Shown here: piece after piece, positions 1 to 6,633 of the stretch
Layout of the letters: each line of letters starts with the position of its first letter
How positions within the stretch are numbered: the stretch's first letter is position 1
NCBI GenBank assembly: GCA_964470055.1
Contig: CAYXZZ010000016.1
Location: forward strand, 1 to 27,359
DNA from: JAEDES01 sp964470055
Lineage (GTDB): Bacteria; Bacillota_I; Bacilli_A; RF39; UBA660
Length of the DNA: 27,359 nt
Direction: 5' to 3'
The notes under the pieces: model-generated
Seen by the model: only the letters and a program-made list of their open reading frames with translations
Databases searched by the model: none
Told to the model about the DNA's origin: nothing
Program-made: the position numbers and the translations under genes

Positions 1-7
1 TTATAAA

Positions 8-371
8 GGATTAAACTATTAAATAGTGATAATAGATTAATCTAGGATTGTGTCGCATATATGCCGCACTTCGTTCAGTATGTCTTCGCCAGGCTTTGTC
101 GCCTTATAGATTCAACTCTTCTGGTAACGCGAACGTGTTCAACGGGAATGAGAATGGCGATCTGAACAACGATAACGTGAACAACGAGAACGGGGTCCGT
201 CCGGATTTTCACAAAAATATTTTTTGTCAAACTTATAACGTGAAAACGCTATGGTGAAGTTTGGCAGTCACGAATTGTGAAACAGATACAATTCTATGAA
301 TTAAATATTCAAAAAAATTAGTAGGCAAACTATTCTAGTTGGTAGAAATCCTTCAAAGACTAGGGTAGTTT
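8..371 (+). ncRNA. DGR template-RNA cassette 1
   Basis: The template block spans about 91-212. In the frame of GGG at 192 it encodes QALSPYRFNSSGNANV, then an Asn-rich stretch, then GVRPDFH, with nearly all variable-looking codons AAC, AAT or GAT. About 36% of the core bases are adenine, as expected for a template used in adenine-directed mutagenic retrohoming. The 3' end is GC-rich, like the IMH* part of known template repeats. Downstream, CAAACTT (228-234) pairs with AAGTTTG (257-263) around an inner ATA-CGT-GAAA-ACG-TAT hairpin. GAATTG (272-277) pairs with CAATTC (289-294), and arms 327-339 and 359-371 form the terminal hairpin. Unlike cassettes 2, 3 and 5, this one lacks the TGG-TGG (WW) codons before ALSP. 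A 69-codon open frame crosses it, but it has no ribosome-binding site and is not preserved in the sister units. Confidence 0.8.
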
Positions 372-391
372 TAACTACTAACTACAACTAG

Positions 392-770
392 GGGTTAAAC
401 TATATCAATAGTTAAATATAGATTAACTTAGGATTACATCGACTAACGGCTCTCCCTCTTATGTTGATTTTCTACTTGAGGTGTGGTGGGCTTTGTCGCC
501 TAACGAATTCAATGCTGAGAATGGCAACGCGAACGTGTTCAACGCTAGATCAGATGGCGATTTGAACAGCAACAATGTGAACAACGAGAACGGGGTCCGT
601 CCGGATTTTCACGAAAATATATTTGTCGGGCTTATAACGTGAAAACGCTATGGTGAAGCATCGGCAGTCACGAATTGTGAAACAGATGTAATTCTATGAA
701 GTAACATTCAAAAACGCGAATAGACAAACTATTTTAGTTGGTAGAAATTATTCGAAAACTAGAATAGTTT
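392..770 (+). ncRNA. DGR template-RNA cassette 2
   Basis: The template block spans about 484-612. The frame starting TGG TGG GCT encodes WWALSPNEFNAENGNANVF, then an Asn-rich stretch, ending NGVRPDFH. It differs from cassette 1 at many non-adenine positions, so it is a separate template and not a recent exact duplicate. In the 3' module the outer pair has changed from ACTT/AAGT to GCTT/AAGC, a compensatory change. The inner CGT-GAAA-ACG tetraloop hairpin is retained. The terminal hairpin arms are 726-738 and 758-770 around the conserved loop start GTTGGTAGAA. The 5' element GGGTTAAACTATATCAATAGT (392 onward) can form a small hairpin and is followed by TATAGATTAACTTAGGATT. Confidence 0.8.
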
Positions 771-788
771 TAACTATTCAATAATCAA

Positions 789-1155
789 GGGTTAACTATA
801 ATATAAAGTTATATATAGATTAACTTAGGATTACATCATATTGTGATTACGTTTTCTCTTTGCCATAGCGTCTGGTGGGCTTTGTCGCCTAACAGCTTCG
901 AGAATGGCAATGCGAACGTGTTCATCGGGAATGATGATGGCAACTTGAACAATGACAACGTGAACAATGACAACGTCGGGGTCCGTCCGGATTTTCACAA
1001 AATATATTTGTCGGGCTTATAACGTGAAAACGCTATGGTGAAGCATCGGCAGTCACGAATTGTGAAACAGATGTAATTCTATGAAGGAATCTTCAAAAAC
1101 GTAAGTAGATAAACTATTCTAGTTGGCAGGCATAAACTGAAGACTAGGATAGTTT
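789..1155 (+). ncRNA. DGR template-RNA cassette 3
   Basis: The template block spans about 873-998. The frame from TGG at 873 encodes WWALSPNSFENGNANVFIG, then an Asn/Asp-rich stretch, ending NVGVRPDFH, one codon longer before GVRP than cassettes 1 and 2. The 3' module again has GCTT/AAGC outer pairs and a CGT-GAAA-ACG inner hairpin. The terminal hairpin (1111-1123 with 1143-1155) differs in loop sequence: GTTGGCAGG replaces GTTGGTAGAA. Only about 18 bp separate it from cassette 2 and 19 bp from cassette 4, so these units could be read as one transcript or processed from one. Confidence 0.8.
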
Positions 1156-1174
1156 TAACTACTACCCGATTAAA

Positions 1175-1546
1175 GGGTTAAACTATATTCATAGTTAAAT
1201 ATAGATTAACTTAGGACTATGTCGAACTACGGGCATCGCTTACTATTTTCCCCTTTCTAGTGGGCTTTGTCGCCTTTTGCATTCAATGAGGGCAATGCGA
1301 ACGTGTTCATCGTGAATGAGAATGGCAATCTGAATGCTAACAACGTGAACAATGACAATGGCGGGGTCCGTCCGGATTTTCACATATTTATTCATGTCAA
1401 ACTTATAACGAATATTCGCTATGGTGAAGTTTGGCAAATCACACCATATCATTGTGAAACAGATATAGTTCTATGGATTTTATCCAAAAAGAATCAGTAG
1501 GTAAACTATCTTAGTTGGTAGAACAAATCGAATACTAAGGTAGTTT
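1175..1546 (+). ncRNA. DGR template-RNA cassette 4
   Basis: The template block spans 1261-1383. The frame from TGG at 1261 encodes WALSPFAFNEGNANVFIV, then an Asn-rich stretch, ending NGGVRPDFH. It is the most divergent of the adenine-rich units outside the template. The inner hairpin of the 3' module is CGAA-TA-TTCG (1409-1412 with 1415-1418) in place of CGT-GAAA-ACG. This is a compensatory double-strand change that keeps pairing and therefore supports an RNA structure. The terminal hairpin is 1503-1515 with 1534-1546 (AAACTATCTTAGT against ACTAAGGTAGTTT). A 77-codon open frame crosses the template without a ribosome-binding site, and I do not call it a gene. Confidence 0.78.
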
Positions 1547-1693
1547 TAACTACTAATAAAATGATTTTATTTACGTCTATTTAAATTTTATTAAATAAAA
1601 TCTATTGTGAAAAAAATAATTACGAGTTAAACTATACTAGAATAGTAGTGTATTTAAAAAAGTAATTATACTATTATTAAATATAAATATTAT
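1547..1693 (+). other. AT-rich gap with remnant cassette 5' end
   Basis: This 147-bp stretch interrupts the otherwise tight cassette spacing. It is nearly all A and T and contains a second copy of the cassette 5' element, GAGTTAAACTATACTAGAATAGT (about 1624-1646), without a following template. It may be a decayed sixth cassette or an extra promoter region for cassette 5, avd and the reverse transcriptase. I see no clear -35/-10 pair and no gene. Confidence 0.4.
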
Positions 1694-2047
1694 GGGTTAA
1701 ACTATAAAATAGTAAAATATAGATTAGCTTAGGATTGTATCGAACTTACGGTTTGTCATTCTTTGGATCCCTTAGTGTGGTGGGCTTTGTCGCCTGTCGC
1801 CCTTGGTGCTTCTCCTGTCTCTGTGTAGGCGTGAGGCGCGGTTTCTGCGTTCTGTGCGTAGTCGGGGTCCGTCCGGATTTTCACACTTTTTATAGCTGAA
1901 CTTATAACAATAACAAATTGCTATGGTGAAGTTTAGCACTCACGCATTTCATTGTGAAACAGATACAATTCTATGGATATAATTATCCAAAAAAACAGTA
2001 GATAAACTATCTTGGTTGGTAGAACTTATCGAACACTAAGATAGTTT
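1694..2047 (+). ncRNA. DGR cassette 5 with adenine-poor core
   Basis: The 5' element, the TGGTGGGCTTTGTCGCCT start (1778), the GTCGGGGTCCGTCCGG end (1861) and the whole 3' RNA module match the other cassettes. The inner hairpin is CAAT...ATTG (1908-1911 with 1917-1920), again compensatory, and the terminal hairpin is 2004-2016 with 2035-2047. The 65-base core (1796-1860) has only 3 adenines but 23 thymines and is GC-rich. The frame of WWALSP (2 mod 3) does not join the frame of GVRPDFH (1 mod 3), and in-frame stops occur. The core therefore does not look like a normal adenine-rich coding template, while the RNA scaffold around it is intact. It is the unit closest to avd, whose start codon follows 30 bp later. 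Confidence 0.72.
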
Positions 2048-2077
2048 TTAACTGCTATTTATTAAAGGAGAAGTTTT

Positions 2078-2449
2078 ATGAGTACTCAAAATCCTAATAA
2101 TGCCGATTACAGCCTATATAGTAAAATTTTAGATTATACAGTTTATGTAAAAACTTATATAACTTGTGCTATACCAGGTAATAATCGTGACATTAGAATT
2201 CATCTTTTAGATGAGTTATATGCTTTAACAAAGAATATGTTTTATGCCACATACACTAAAGGGAATGTTAGAAATAAACATCTTATAGATATCCAAGTTA
2301 GTATATCATTAATTGATATGATGACTAACGAATTAAGAAAAGTAAAAACCATACCAAAGAAACATCTTGATGTTTCAGTAAATAAACTAGCCTCAATAAA
2401 AAATATGATTTACGCGTGGAAATTCAATGAGGAATCTAAGAAAAACTAA
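2078..2449 (+). CDS. Avd-like DGR accessory protein (four-helix bundle)
   Basis: This 123-aa protein is predicted to be almost entirely helical, with the pattern and length of the S23/Avd four-helix-bundle family. Hydrophobic heptads run through about residues 14-45, 48-62, 70-90 and 96-117, and a Trp lies near the end (YAWKF). In characterised DGRs, Avd forms a basic homopentamer that binds the reverse transcriptase and the template RNA and is needed for cDNA synthesis. The start ATG follows AAAGGAGA at a good distance. The gene begins 30 bp after the terminal hairpin of cassette 5 and its end overlaps the reverse transcriptase start by 23 bp, so the two are translationally coupled. The family assignment rests on fold pattern plus context. 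No residue motif is diagnostic by eye. Confidence 0.8.
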   Translation: MSTQNPNNADYSLYSKILDYTVYVKTYITCAIPGNNRDIRIHLLDELYALTKNMFYATYTKGNVRNKHLIDIQVSISLIDMMTNELRKVKTIPKKHLDVSVNKLASIKNMIYAWKFNEESKKN

Positions 2450-3914
2450 AAATATATATGATGATGCTATAACACTTGAAAATATTTACAGAGTCTGGAA
2501 TATCATTAGAAAAACATGTAAAAATAGAAAAGCAGTCTTTTACTTTTCCCTAAATTTAAGTACCAACTTAGACTACATATATTATCAATTAAAAAACAAA
2601 AAATATGTTCCTCAAAAATATCGAACATTTATGATCTTTGAACCAAAAGCCAGATTAGTAATGAGTCAAACAATCTATGATAAACTAGTTAATCATTTTG
2701 TTGCTAACTATTATTTAATTCCTCATTTAGAAAAATCTCTTATCGACTCTAATGTCGCAACAAGAAAAGAAAAGGGTAGTAAATATGCCATGGAATTATT
2801 AAAGCAATACTACAACAAACTATTAATTAATCATAAAGATCAAGAAATATATTGTTTAAAAATAGATATAAGTAAATACTTTTATTCAATTGATCATGAA
2901 ATATTACTAACTATGTTAAAAAAGAAAATTAAAGATAAAGATGTAATATCTCTAATTGAACAAATTATTTCTGAAACAAATAAAGAATATATTAATGAAT
3001 CTATTAAAGTATATAATAAAAAATATAACATAGACATTCCATTTTATAGAGAGAATAAAGGCTTAAGTATTGGGGCAATGACTAGTCAATTCTTGGCTAT
3101 TTTTTATTTAAATGACTTAGATCATTTTATAAAAGAAAAACTACATCACAAATACTATATTCGTTATATGGATGATATTTTAATTTTAAGTACTGATAAA
3201 GCTAAATTACTAAGTGATTGGAAAATTATTACAAAAGAAATTGAAAAGTTAAAATTAAGAATTAATAATAAAAGTAATATTTATAAATCATCACGAGGTT
3301 TCTCATTTTTAGGATATAAATATAAGGTTATAAATAATAAATTAAATATTTCTTTTAATAAAAAGACTTACTACAGAATAAAACGAAAGTTAAGAAAACT
3401 ATATAAAATAGATAAAATTAAGTTTAACAAATCATGTGCTAGTTACTATGGTTATTTAAAGATTGTTAAAAAGTTGAAAGAGGTAGATTTTAGGTTGAAA
3501 ACAATAGAACGCTACAACGCATACAAAGAAAAGTATGCTAATTGTATAATTATTATTAAGGAAGGAATCTTTTACAAATCATATTATGATGATGCAAAAA
3601 TTCTTTGGTATTTATTTGAGTATAAATATGTTAATGATGTTGTATCATTTGGAAACATTCCATATGATAAGGTAATAGACAAACTAAAGAAACTGGATTT
3701 AAGTTTTGTTATAGTTGATAGTGAAAAGGAAATTTTGAAGTTAATAAATGATGCTGATGTTTATAATTCATACAAAGTCTTAGCAGTTAAATCTCATGAG
3801 AAATTCGAAAAAAGAGAAGCATTAATTAAAAAGTTTACTTCAATTATTGAAGATCACGAAGAGTATTATGATGAAATTGAAGAGTTTTTAGATAACTACA
3901 CAATTGAAGAATAA
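2427..3914 (+). CDS. DGR-type reverse transcriptase with C-terminal MutS-I-like domain
   Basis: This 495-aa reverse transcriptase makes cDNA from the template RNA for mutagenic retrohoming. Visible RT motifs are KIDISKYFYSID (catalytic Asp147), IGAMTSQFLAIFYLNDLD (residues 215-232) and YIRYMDDILIL (catalytic Asp249 and Asp250), followed by FLGYKY (295-300). Ser-Gln (220-221) in motif 4 is typical of DGR-type enzymes, where group II intron enzymes have QG. The RT and thumb end near residue 360, whereas most DGR enzymes stop at roughly 300-400 aa. Residues about 363-440 then read YKEKY...IKEGIFYKSYYDDA...VSFGNIPYDKVIDKL...FVIV, matching the pattern of MutS domain I (GDFYE..DDA, ..GIPYHAV..YL). 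A short acidic tail (475-495) follows. ATG 2427 lies inside the avd end. A strong terminator follows at 3924. Confidence 0.88.
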   Translation: MRNLRKTKNIYDDAITLENIYRVWNIIRKTCKNRKAVFYFSLNLSTNLDYIYYQLKNKKYVPQKYRTFMIFEPKARLVMSQTIYDKLVNHFVANYYLIPHLEKSLIDSNVATRKEKGSKYAMELLKQYYNKLLINHKDQEIYCLKIDISKYFYSIDHEILLTMLKKKIKDKDVISLIEQIISETNKEYINESIKVYNKKYNIDIPFYRENKGLSIGAMTSQFLAIFYLNDLDHFIKEKLHHKYYIRYMDDILILSTDKAKLLSDWKIITKEIEKLKLRINNKSNIYKSSRGFSFLGYKYKVINNKLNISFNKKTYYRIKRKLRKLYKIDKIKFNKSCASYYGYLKIVKKLKEVDFRLKTIERYNAYKEKYANCIIIIKEGIFYKSYYDDAKILWYLFEYKYVNDVVSFGNIPYDKVIDKLKKLDLSFVIVDSEKEILKLINDADVYNSYKVLAVKSHEKFEKREALIKKFTSIIEDHEEYYDEIEEFLDNYTIEE

Positions 3915-3923
3915 ATGTTTATT

Positions 3924-3960
3924 AATAGCAAACTATATTTAAATGTAGTTTGCTATTTTT
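3924..3960 (+). terminator. Intrinsic terminator of the DGR operon
   Basis: AATAGCAAACTA (3924-3935) and TAGTTTGCTATT (3946-3957) form a perfect 12-bp stem with a 10-base loop, followed by a T run. It lies 10 bp after the reverse transcriptase stop codon. Confidence 0.9.
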
Positions 3961-4058
3961 GAAATTTGTCGGAATAAAAATCAAAAAAGTGTCAGAATGA
4001 TGTTGTGTAATTTAAAAAAATAAAATAATAGTATAAATTTTCTATGTGGAGGGACAAT

Positions 4059-4378
4059 ATGGAGATAAATAGCTATAAAAAAGAATAGTAGACGACCAAA
4101 TAGAACCATATTTAAAATTGTTTGGAGCAATATGTATTGAAGGGCCAATGTATTGTGGTAAACCGTGGGCTGGAAGATTTCAGGCAAAATGCGAATCTCT
4201 TCTTTATGCTAGAACAGGAGATAAGTCAAACGAAGTAGAACTTGCTAAAATATCACCTAAAATAATTTTAGAGGGTGAAAAACCAAAGCTTATTGACGAA
4301 TGGCAAGAGGCAACATATTTATGGGACAAAATAAGATATGAGATTGATAGGACTGGATTAAGAGAACAAATGCTATAG
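4059..4378 (+). pseudogene. Frameshifted, truncated DUF4143-type ATPase remnant
   Basis: A GGAGGG ribosome-binding site (4048-4053) precedes ATG 4059, which opens MEINSYKK and then hits TAG. Supplying one A in the A-run near 4077-4082 restores the reading KKRIVDDQIEPYLKLFGAI, which continues in frame to 4378. The product resembles the N-terminal third of the ATPases with an AAA domain plus DUF4143: GPMYCGKPW stands where a P-loop GPKWCGKTW is expected, and KLIDEWQEATYLWD is the usual Walker B region. The P-loop Thr has become Pro and the protein stops after about 105 codons where relatives have about 400. It is a decayed gene. Full-length members occur widely in gut bacteria, often as isolated accessory genes. 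Confidence 0.75.
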
Positions 4379-4553
4379 GATTTGTATCTAAAAGTGGAAG
4401 ATATAGTATAGATTATTCAATTTGAAAAGTGAGCCTGTAATATGGGAATAAAAAAGAAAACGTTCTTCTTTTTCTTATGTCAACCAACTCAAAAAATAGT
4501 GCTAAAATCTAAATATTATGATACGATTAGAATGTATATAATAGGAGGAAAAA

Positions 4554-5930
4554 ATGAAAATAAAAGAAAATATTAATACAAATATCTTTAGAGGATATGA
4601 CATTCGTGGAGTAGTACCAACAGAGATAGATATAGATACTGCTTATACAATTGGTTTGGGTTTTGGTAGTCATATCAAAAACCTAGGAAAAACAACTTGT
4701 GTAGTAGGACATGATAATCGTTTAAGTAGTGAAGACTTATACAATGCCTTAATAACAGGTATAAAAGAAACAGGAATTAATATTATATCTTTAGGTTTAG
4801 TCACAACTCCAATGTATTATTACGCATGTATTAAATTAAAAGTATATAGTGGAGTAATGGTAACTGCTTCTCACAATCCAAAGGATGATAATGGTTTCAA
4901 ATTTGCTTTCGATGAAAATGGTAATTGTAAAGGACAAGAAATCCAAGATTTCTTACACTTCATTCAAGCAGGTAACTTTTCAAGTGGTGAAGGTAAAATC
5001 TATACTTATGACATAAGACCAGATTACTTAGAACTATTTAAAACAAATCTTCATTTTGGAGATAGAAAAGTAAAAGTAGTTATTGATCCGGGCAATGGAA
5101 CTACTTCAATTATTGCTAAAGAAATATATGAGATGTTCCCAATCGAACTAATCACAATTAATGAAGAAAGTGATGGTAACTTTCCAAATCATCACCCAGA
5201 TCCATGTGTTGAAGACAACTTAGAAATGTTAAAGAAAAAAGTTCTTGAAACAAACGCTGATATTGGCTTAGGTTTTGACGGTGATGGTGATCGTATGGGA
5301 CTAGTTTCTAATACAGCCAAATTTATCCCAACTGATTACTATATGATTATGATTATCAGAGATATCATCAATAAAGTTGAGAAAAAAGAATTCTTATATG
5401 ATGTAAAATGTTCTAAATCATTGAGTGATGAAATTGAACGCTTAGGCGGAAAATCACTATGTTATCGTAGCGGTAATTCATATACAAAAGCCAAAGTTCG
5501 TGAAGAAGATCTTCCATTCGGTGGAGAATTATCAGGTCATGTTTACTTTAGAGATCGTTTCCCAGGCTTTGACTCTGGTTTATATGCCGGACTTCGTCTT
5601 TTAGAAATTTTATCTCATACTGATAAAGCCGTTGATGAACTTTTAAGTGGAATAAACACATATTACTCAACAGAAGAATTAAAATTCCAAAGCCCAGACA
5701 ATCTAAAATTCCAAGTAATTGATAAAATTGAGGAATATGCTAAATCAAAAAATTATAAGTATTTAAATATTGATGGAGTAAAGGTCCTATTCGATGATGG
5801 TTGGGCTCTTGTTAGAGCATCAAACACAGGCCCAAATATCACAGTACGTTTTGAAGCAAGTACCAAAGAACGTCTTCAAGAAATCCAAGATGAATTTACA
5901 AACGTACTACTAGAAAATAACAAATTATAA
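4554..5930 (+). CDS. manB: Phosphomannomutase/phosphoglucomutase
   Basis: This 458-aa member of the alpha-D-phosphohexomutase family interconverts hexose 6-phosphate and 1-phosphate in the cytoplasm, supplying sugar nucleotides for polysaccharide synthesis. All family landmarks are present: FRGYDIRG (12-19), TASHNP with the phosphorylated Ser106, the metal loop DGDGD (242-246), the sugar-binding GGELSGH (323-329), and the C-terminal phosphate-binding VRASNTGPNITVRFE (about 422-436). The length is normal. GGAGG lies 5 bp upstream of the ATG. The gene appears to stand alone with moderate gaps on both sides. Whether it prefers mannose or glucose phosphates cannot be told from the sequence, so the symbol is a family label. 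Confidence 0.93.
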   Translation: MKIKENINTNIFRGYDIRGVVPTEIDIDTAYTIGLGFGSHIKNLGKTTCVVGHDNRLSSEDLYNALITGIKETGINIISLGLVTTPMYYYACIKLKVYSGVMVTASHNPKDDNGFKFAFDENGNCKGQEIQDFLHFIQAGNFSSGEGKIYTYDIRPDYLELFKTNLHFGDRKVKVVIDPGNGTTSIIAKEIYEMFPIELITINEESDGNFPNHHPDPCVEDNLEMLKKKVLETNADIGLGFDGDGDRMGLVSNTAKFIPTDYYMIMIIRDIINKVEKKEFLYDVKCSKSLSDEIERLGGKSLCYRSGNSYTKAKVREEDLPFGGELSGHVYFRDRFPGFDSGLYAGLRLLEILSHTDKAVDELLSGINTYYSTEELKFQSPDNLKFQVIDKIEEYAKSKNYKYLNIDGVKVLFDDGWALVRASNTGPNITVRFEASTKERLQEIQDEFTNVLLENNKL

Positions 5931-5984
5931 ATTTATAACATTTCAAATTAAAATGTGTTACTCTAAATATCAAGGAGTGATTTT

Positions 5985-6470
5985 ATGAAAAAGTATGAAT
6001 CTACCTTAGATGTTATCTTTAGAACAAATCAAGAAACACCTGAGATCGTGGATACAGCAAGTTTTGATATTTGTACAATTAAAGATATAGAACTACCAAA
6101 ACAACCTGCTATTATGGCAGAACTTAGACAAACTGCTTTTCTTTTAAATGCCGCAGGAGAAATGAAAAAACATGAAAGAAATATAACATACTTAGTTGGT
6201 CATATAGAAGAAGCAGAAAATGCTAGAGAATATCCAGAAGATTATAAAATTGGAGATCCGGATAGTTTTATTGAAACTTGTCCAGATGGTTTAATGGCAG
6301 TTTACACTACTCCAAGTGGGAATAAAAGAGTTACGCCATATACTGAAGATATTAAACTCTTCAATAAGCCTGAACAACTAGTAGCAGCAACCCTAAATTT
6401 TGCAACTAATTTTTTAGCCATGCGAGAAAGTGCTAAGGATATTGAACCACCAAAAGTATACAAAAAATAG
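5985..6470 (+). CDS. Unknown 161-aa soluble protein
   Basis: I do not recognise a family. The 161-aa product has no membrane segment or signal peptide, is acidic overall, and contains stretches such as FLLNAAGEMKKHERN and PEDYKIGDPDSFIE that look globular. AAGGAGTG precedes the ATG at good spacing, and the reading frame has the codon usage of neighbouring genes, so it is probably real. It lies 54 bp after the phosphohexomutase, with an imperfect AT-rich hairpin in the gap but no clear T-tract terminator, so the two may be co-transcribed. Confidence 0.7.
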   Translation: MKKYESTLDVIFRTNQETPEIVDTASFDICTIKDIELPKQPAIMAELRQTAFLLNAAGEMKKHERNITYLVGHIEEAENAREYPEDYKIGDPDSFIETCPDGLMAVYTTPSGNKRVTPYTEDIKLFNKPEQLVAATLNFATNFLAMRESAKDIEPPKVYKK

Positions 6471-6505
6471 TTTTACATTATAGGACAAATATGAAAATAA
6501 AATAC

Positions 6506-6534
6506 TTGAATAACAAAAAACAATATGATATATT
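6506..6534 (+). promoter_or_regulatory. Predicted promoter of helD
   Basis: TTGAAT (6506-6511), a 17-bp spacer and TATATT (6529-6534) make a sigma-A-type promoter. The predicted start near 6541 lies just upstream of a terminator-like hairpin (6549-6599), so the helD leader would begin with that hairpin. The promoter also overlaps a perfect inverted repeat, ACTTGAATA (6504-6512) with TATTCAAGT (6531-6539), which could serve as an operator. Confidence 0.5.
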
Positions 6535-6548
6535 CAAGTAGACGTTTT

Positions 6549-6599
6549 GAAAAAATCACATATTTTTAAGAGGGTACTACATAAAAAATGTGGTTTTTT
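6549..6599 (+). terminator. Terminator or leader attenuator before helD
   Basis: AAAAAATCACATATTTTT (about 6550-6567) pairs with AAAAAATGTGGTTTTTT (6583-6599) around a loop containing AGAGGGTACTAC. The right arm ends in a T run. It could terminate transcription from the upstream gene. Because a promoter lies just upstream, it may instead attenuate helD. Confidence 0.55.
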
Positions 6600-6633
6600 C
6601 GCATTTTAGTTTTCAATAAAAAAGGAGGTAAAT

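Larger units (their letters stand above)
8..2047 (+). repeat. Tandem array of five DGR template cassettes
   Basis: Five imperfect direct repeats start with GGATTAAAC or GGGTTAA(A)C at 8, 392, 789, 1175 and 1694. Each ends in a hairpin with arms AAACTAT.../...TAGTTT. In every unit the order is: a small 5' hairpin (ACTAT...ATAGT), a conserved TAGATTA..(T/C)TAGGA element, about 50 variable bases, a template-repeat-like block from GGGCTTTGTCGCC to GGGGTCCGTCCGGATTTTCAC, a compound hairpin module, a GAATTG...CAATTC-type hairpin, and the terminal hairpin. Gaps between units 1-4 are only about 18-20 bp, whereas 147 bp separate units 4 and 5. The array lies on the same strand as, and directly upstream of, the Avd and reverse transcriptase genes. 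The conserved features are RNA-like and no reading frame is shared across all units, so I read the array as non-coding template RNAs. Unit 1 starts almost at the window edge, so further units may lie upstream. Confidence 0.85.

Noticed and set aside
48..257. 69-codon open frame across the first template
   Set aside because: It has no ribosome-binding site, and the same frame is not kept open in the sister cassettes. Conservation is in RNA structure and template codons, not in a start-to-stop gene.
1267..1500. 77-codon open frame across the fourth template
   Set aside because: Same reasons: it starts inside the template, lacks a ribosome-binding site, and runs through the RNA hairpins.
1..2047. 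CRISPR-like or group II intron reading of the repeat array
   Set aside because: The units are about 370 bp with long divergent segments, not short repeats with spacers. I see no intron domain V hairpin, and the RT has the SQ motif of DGR-type enzymes with an Avd partner.
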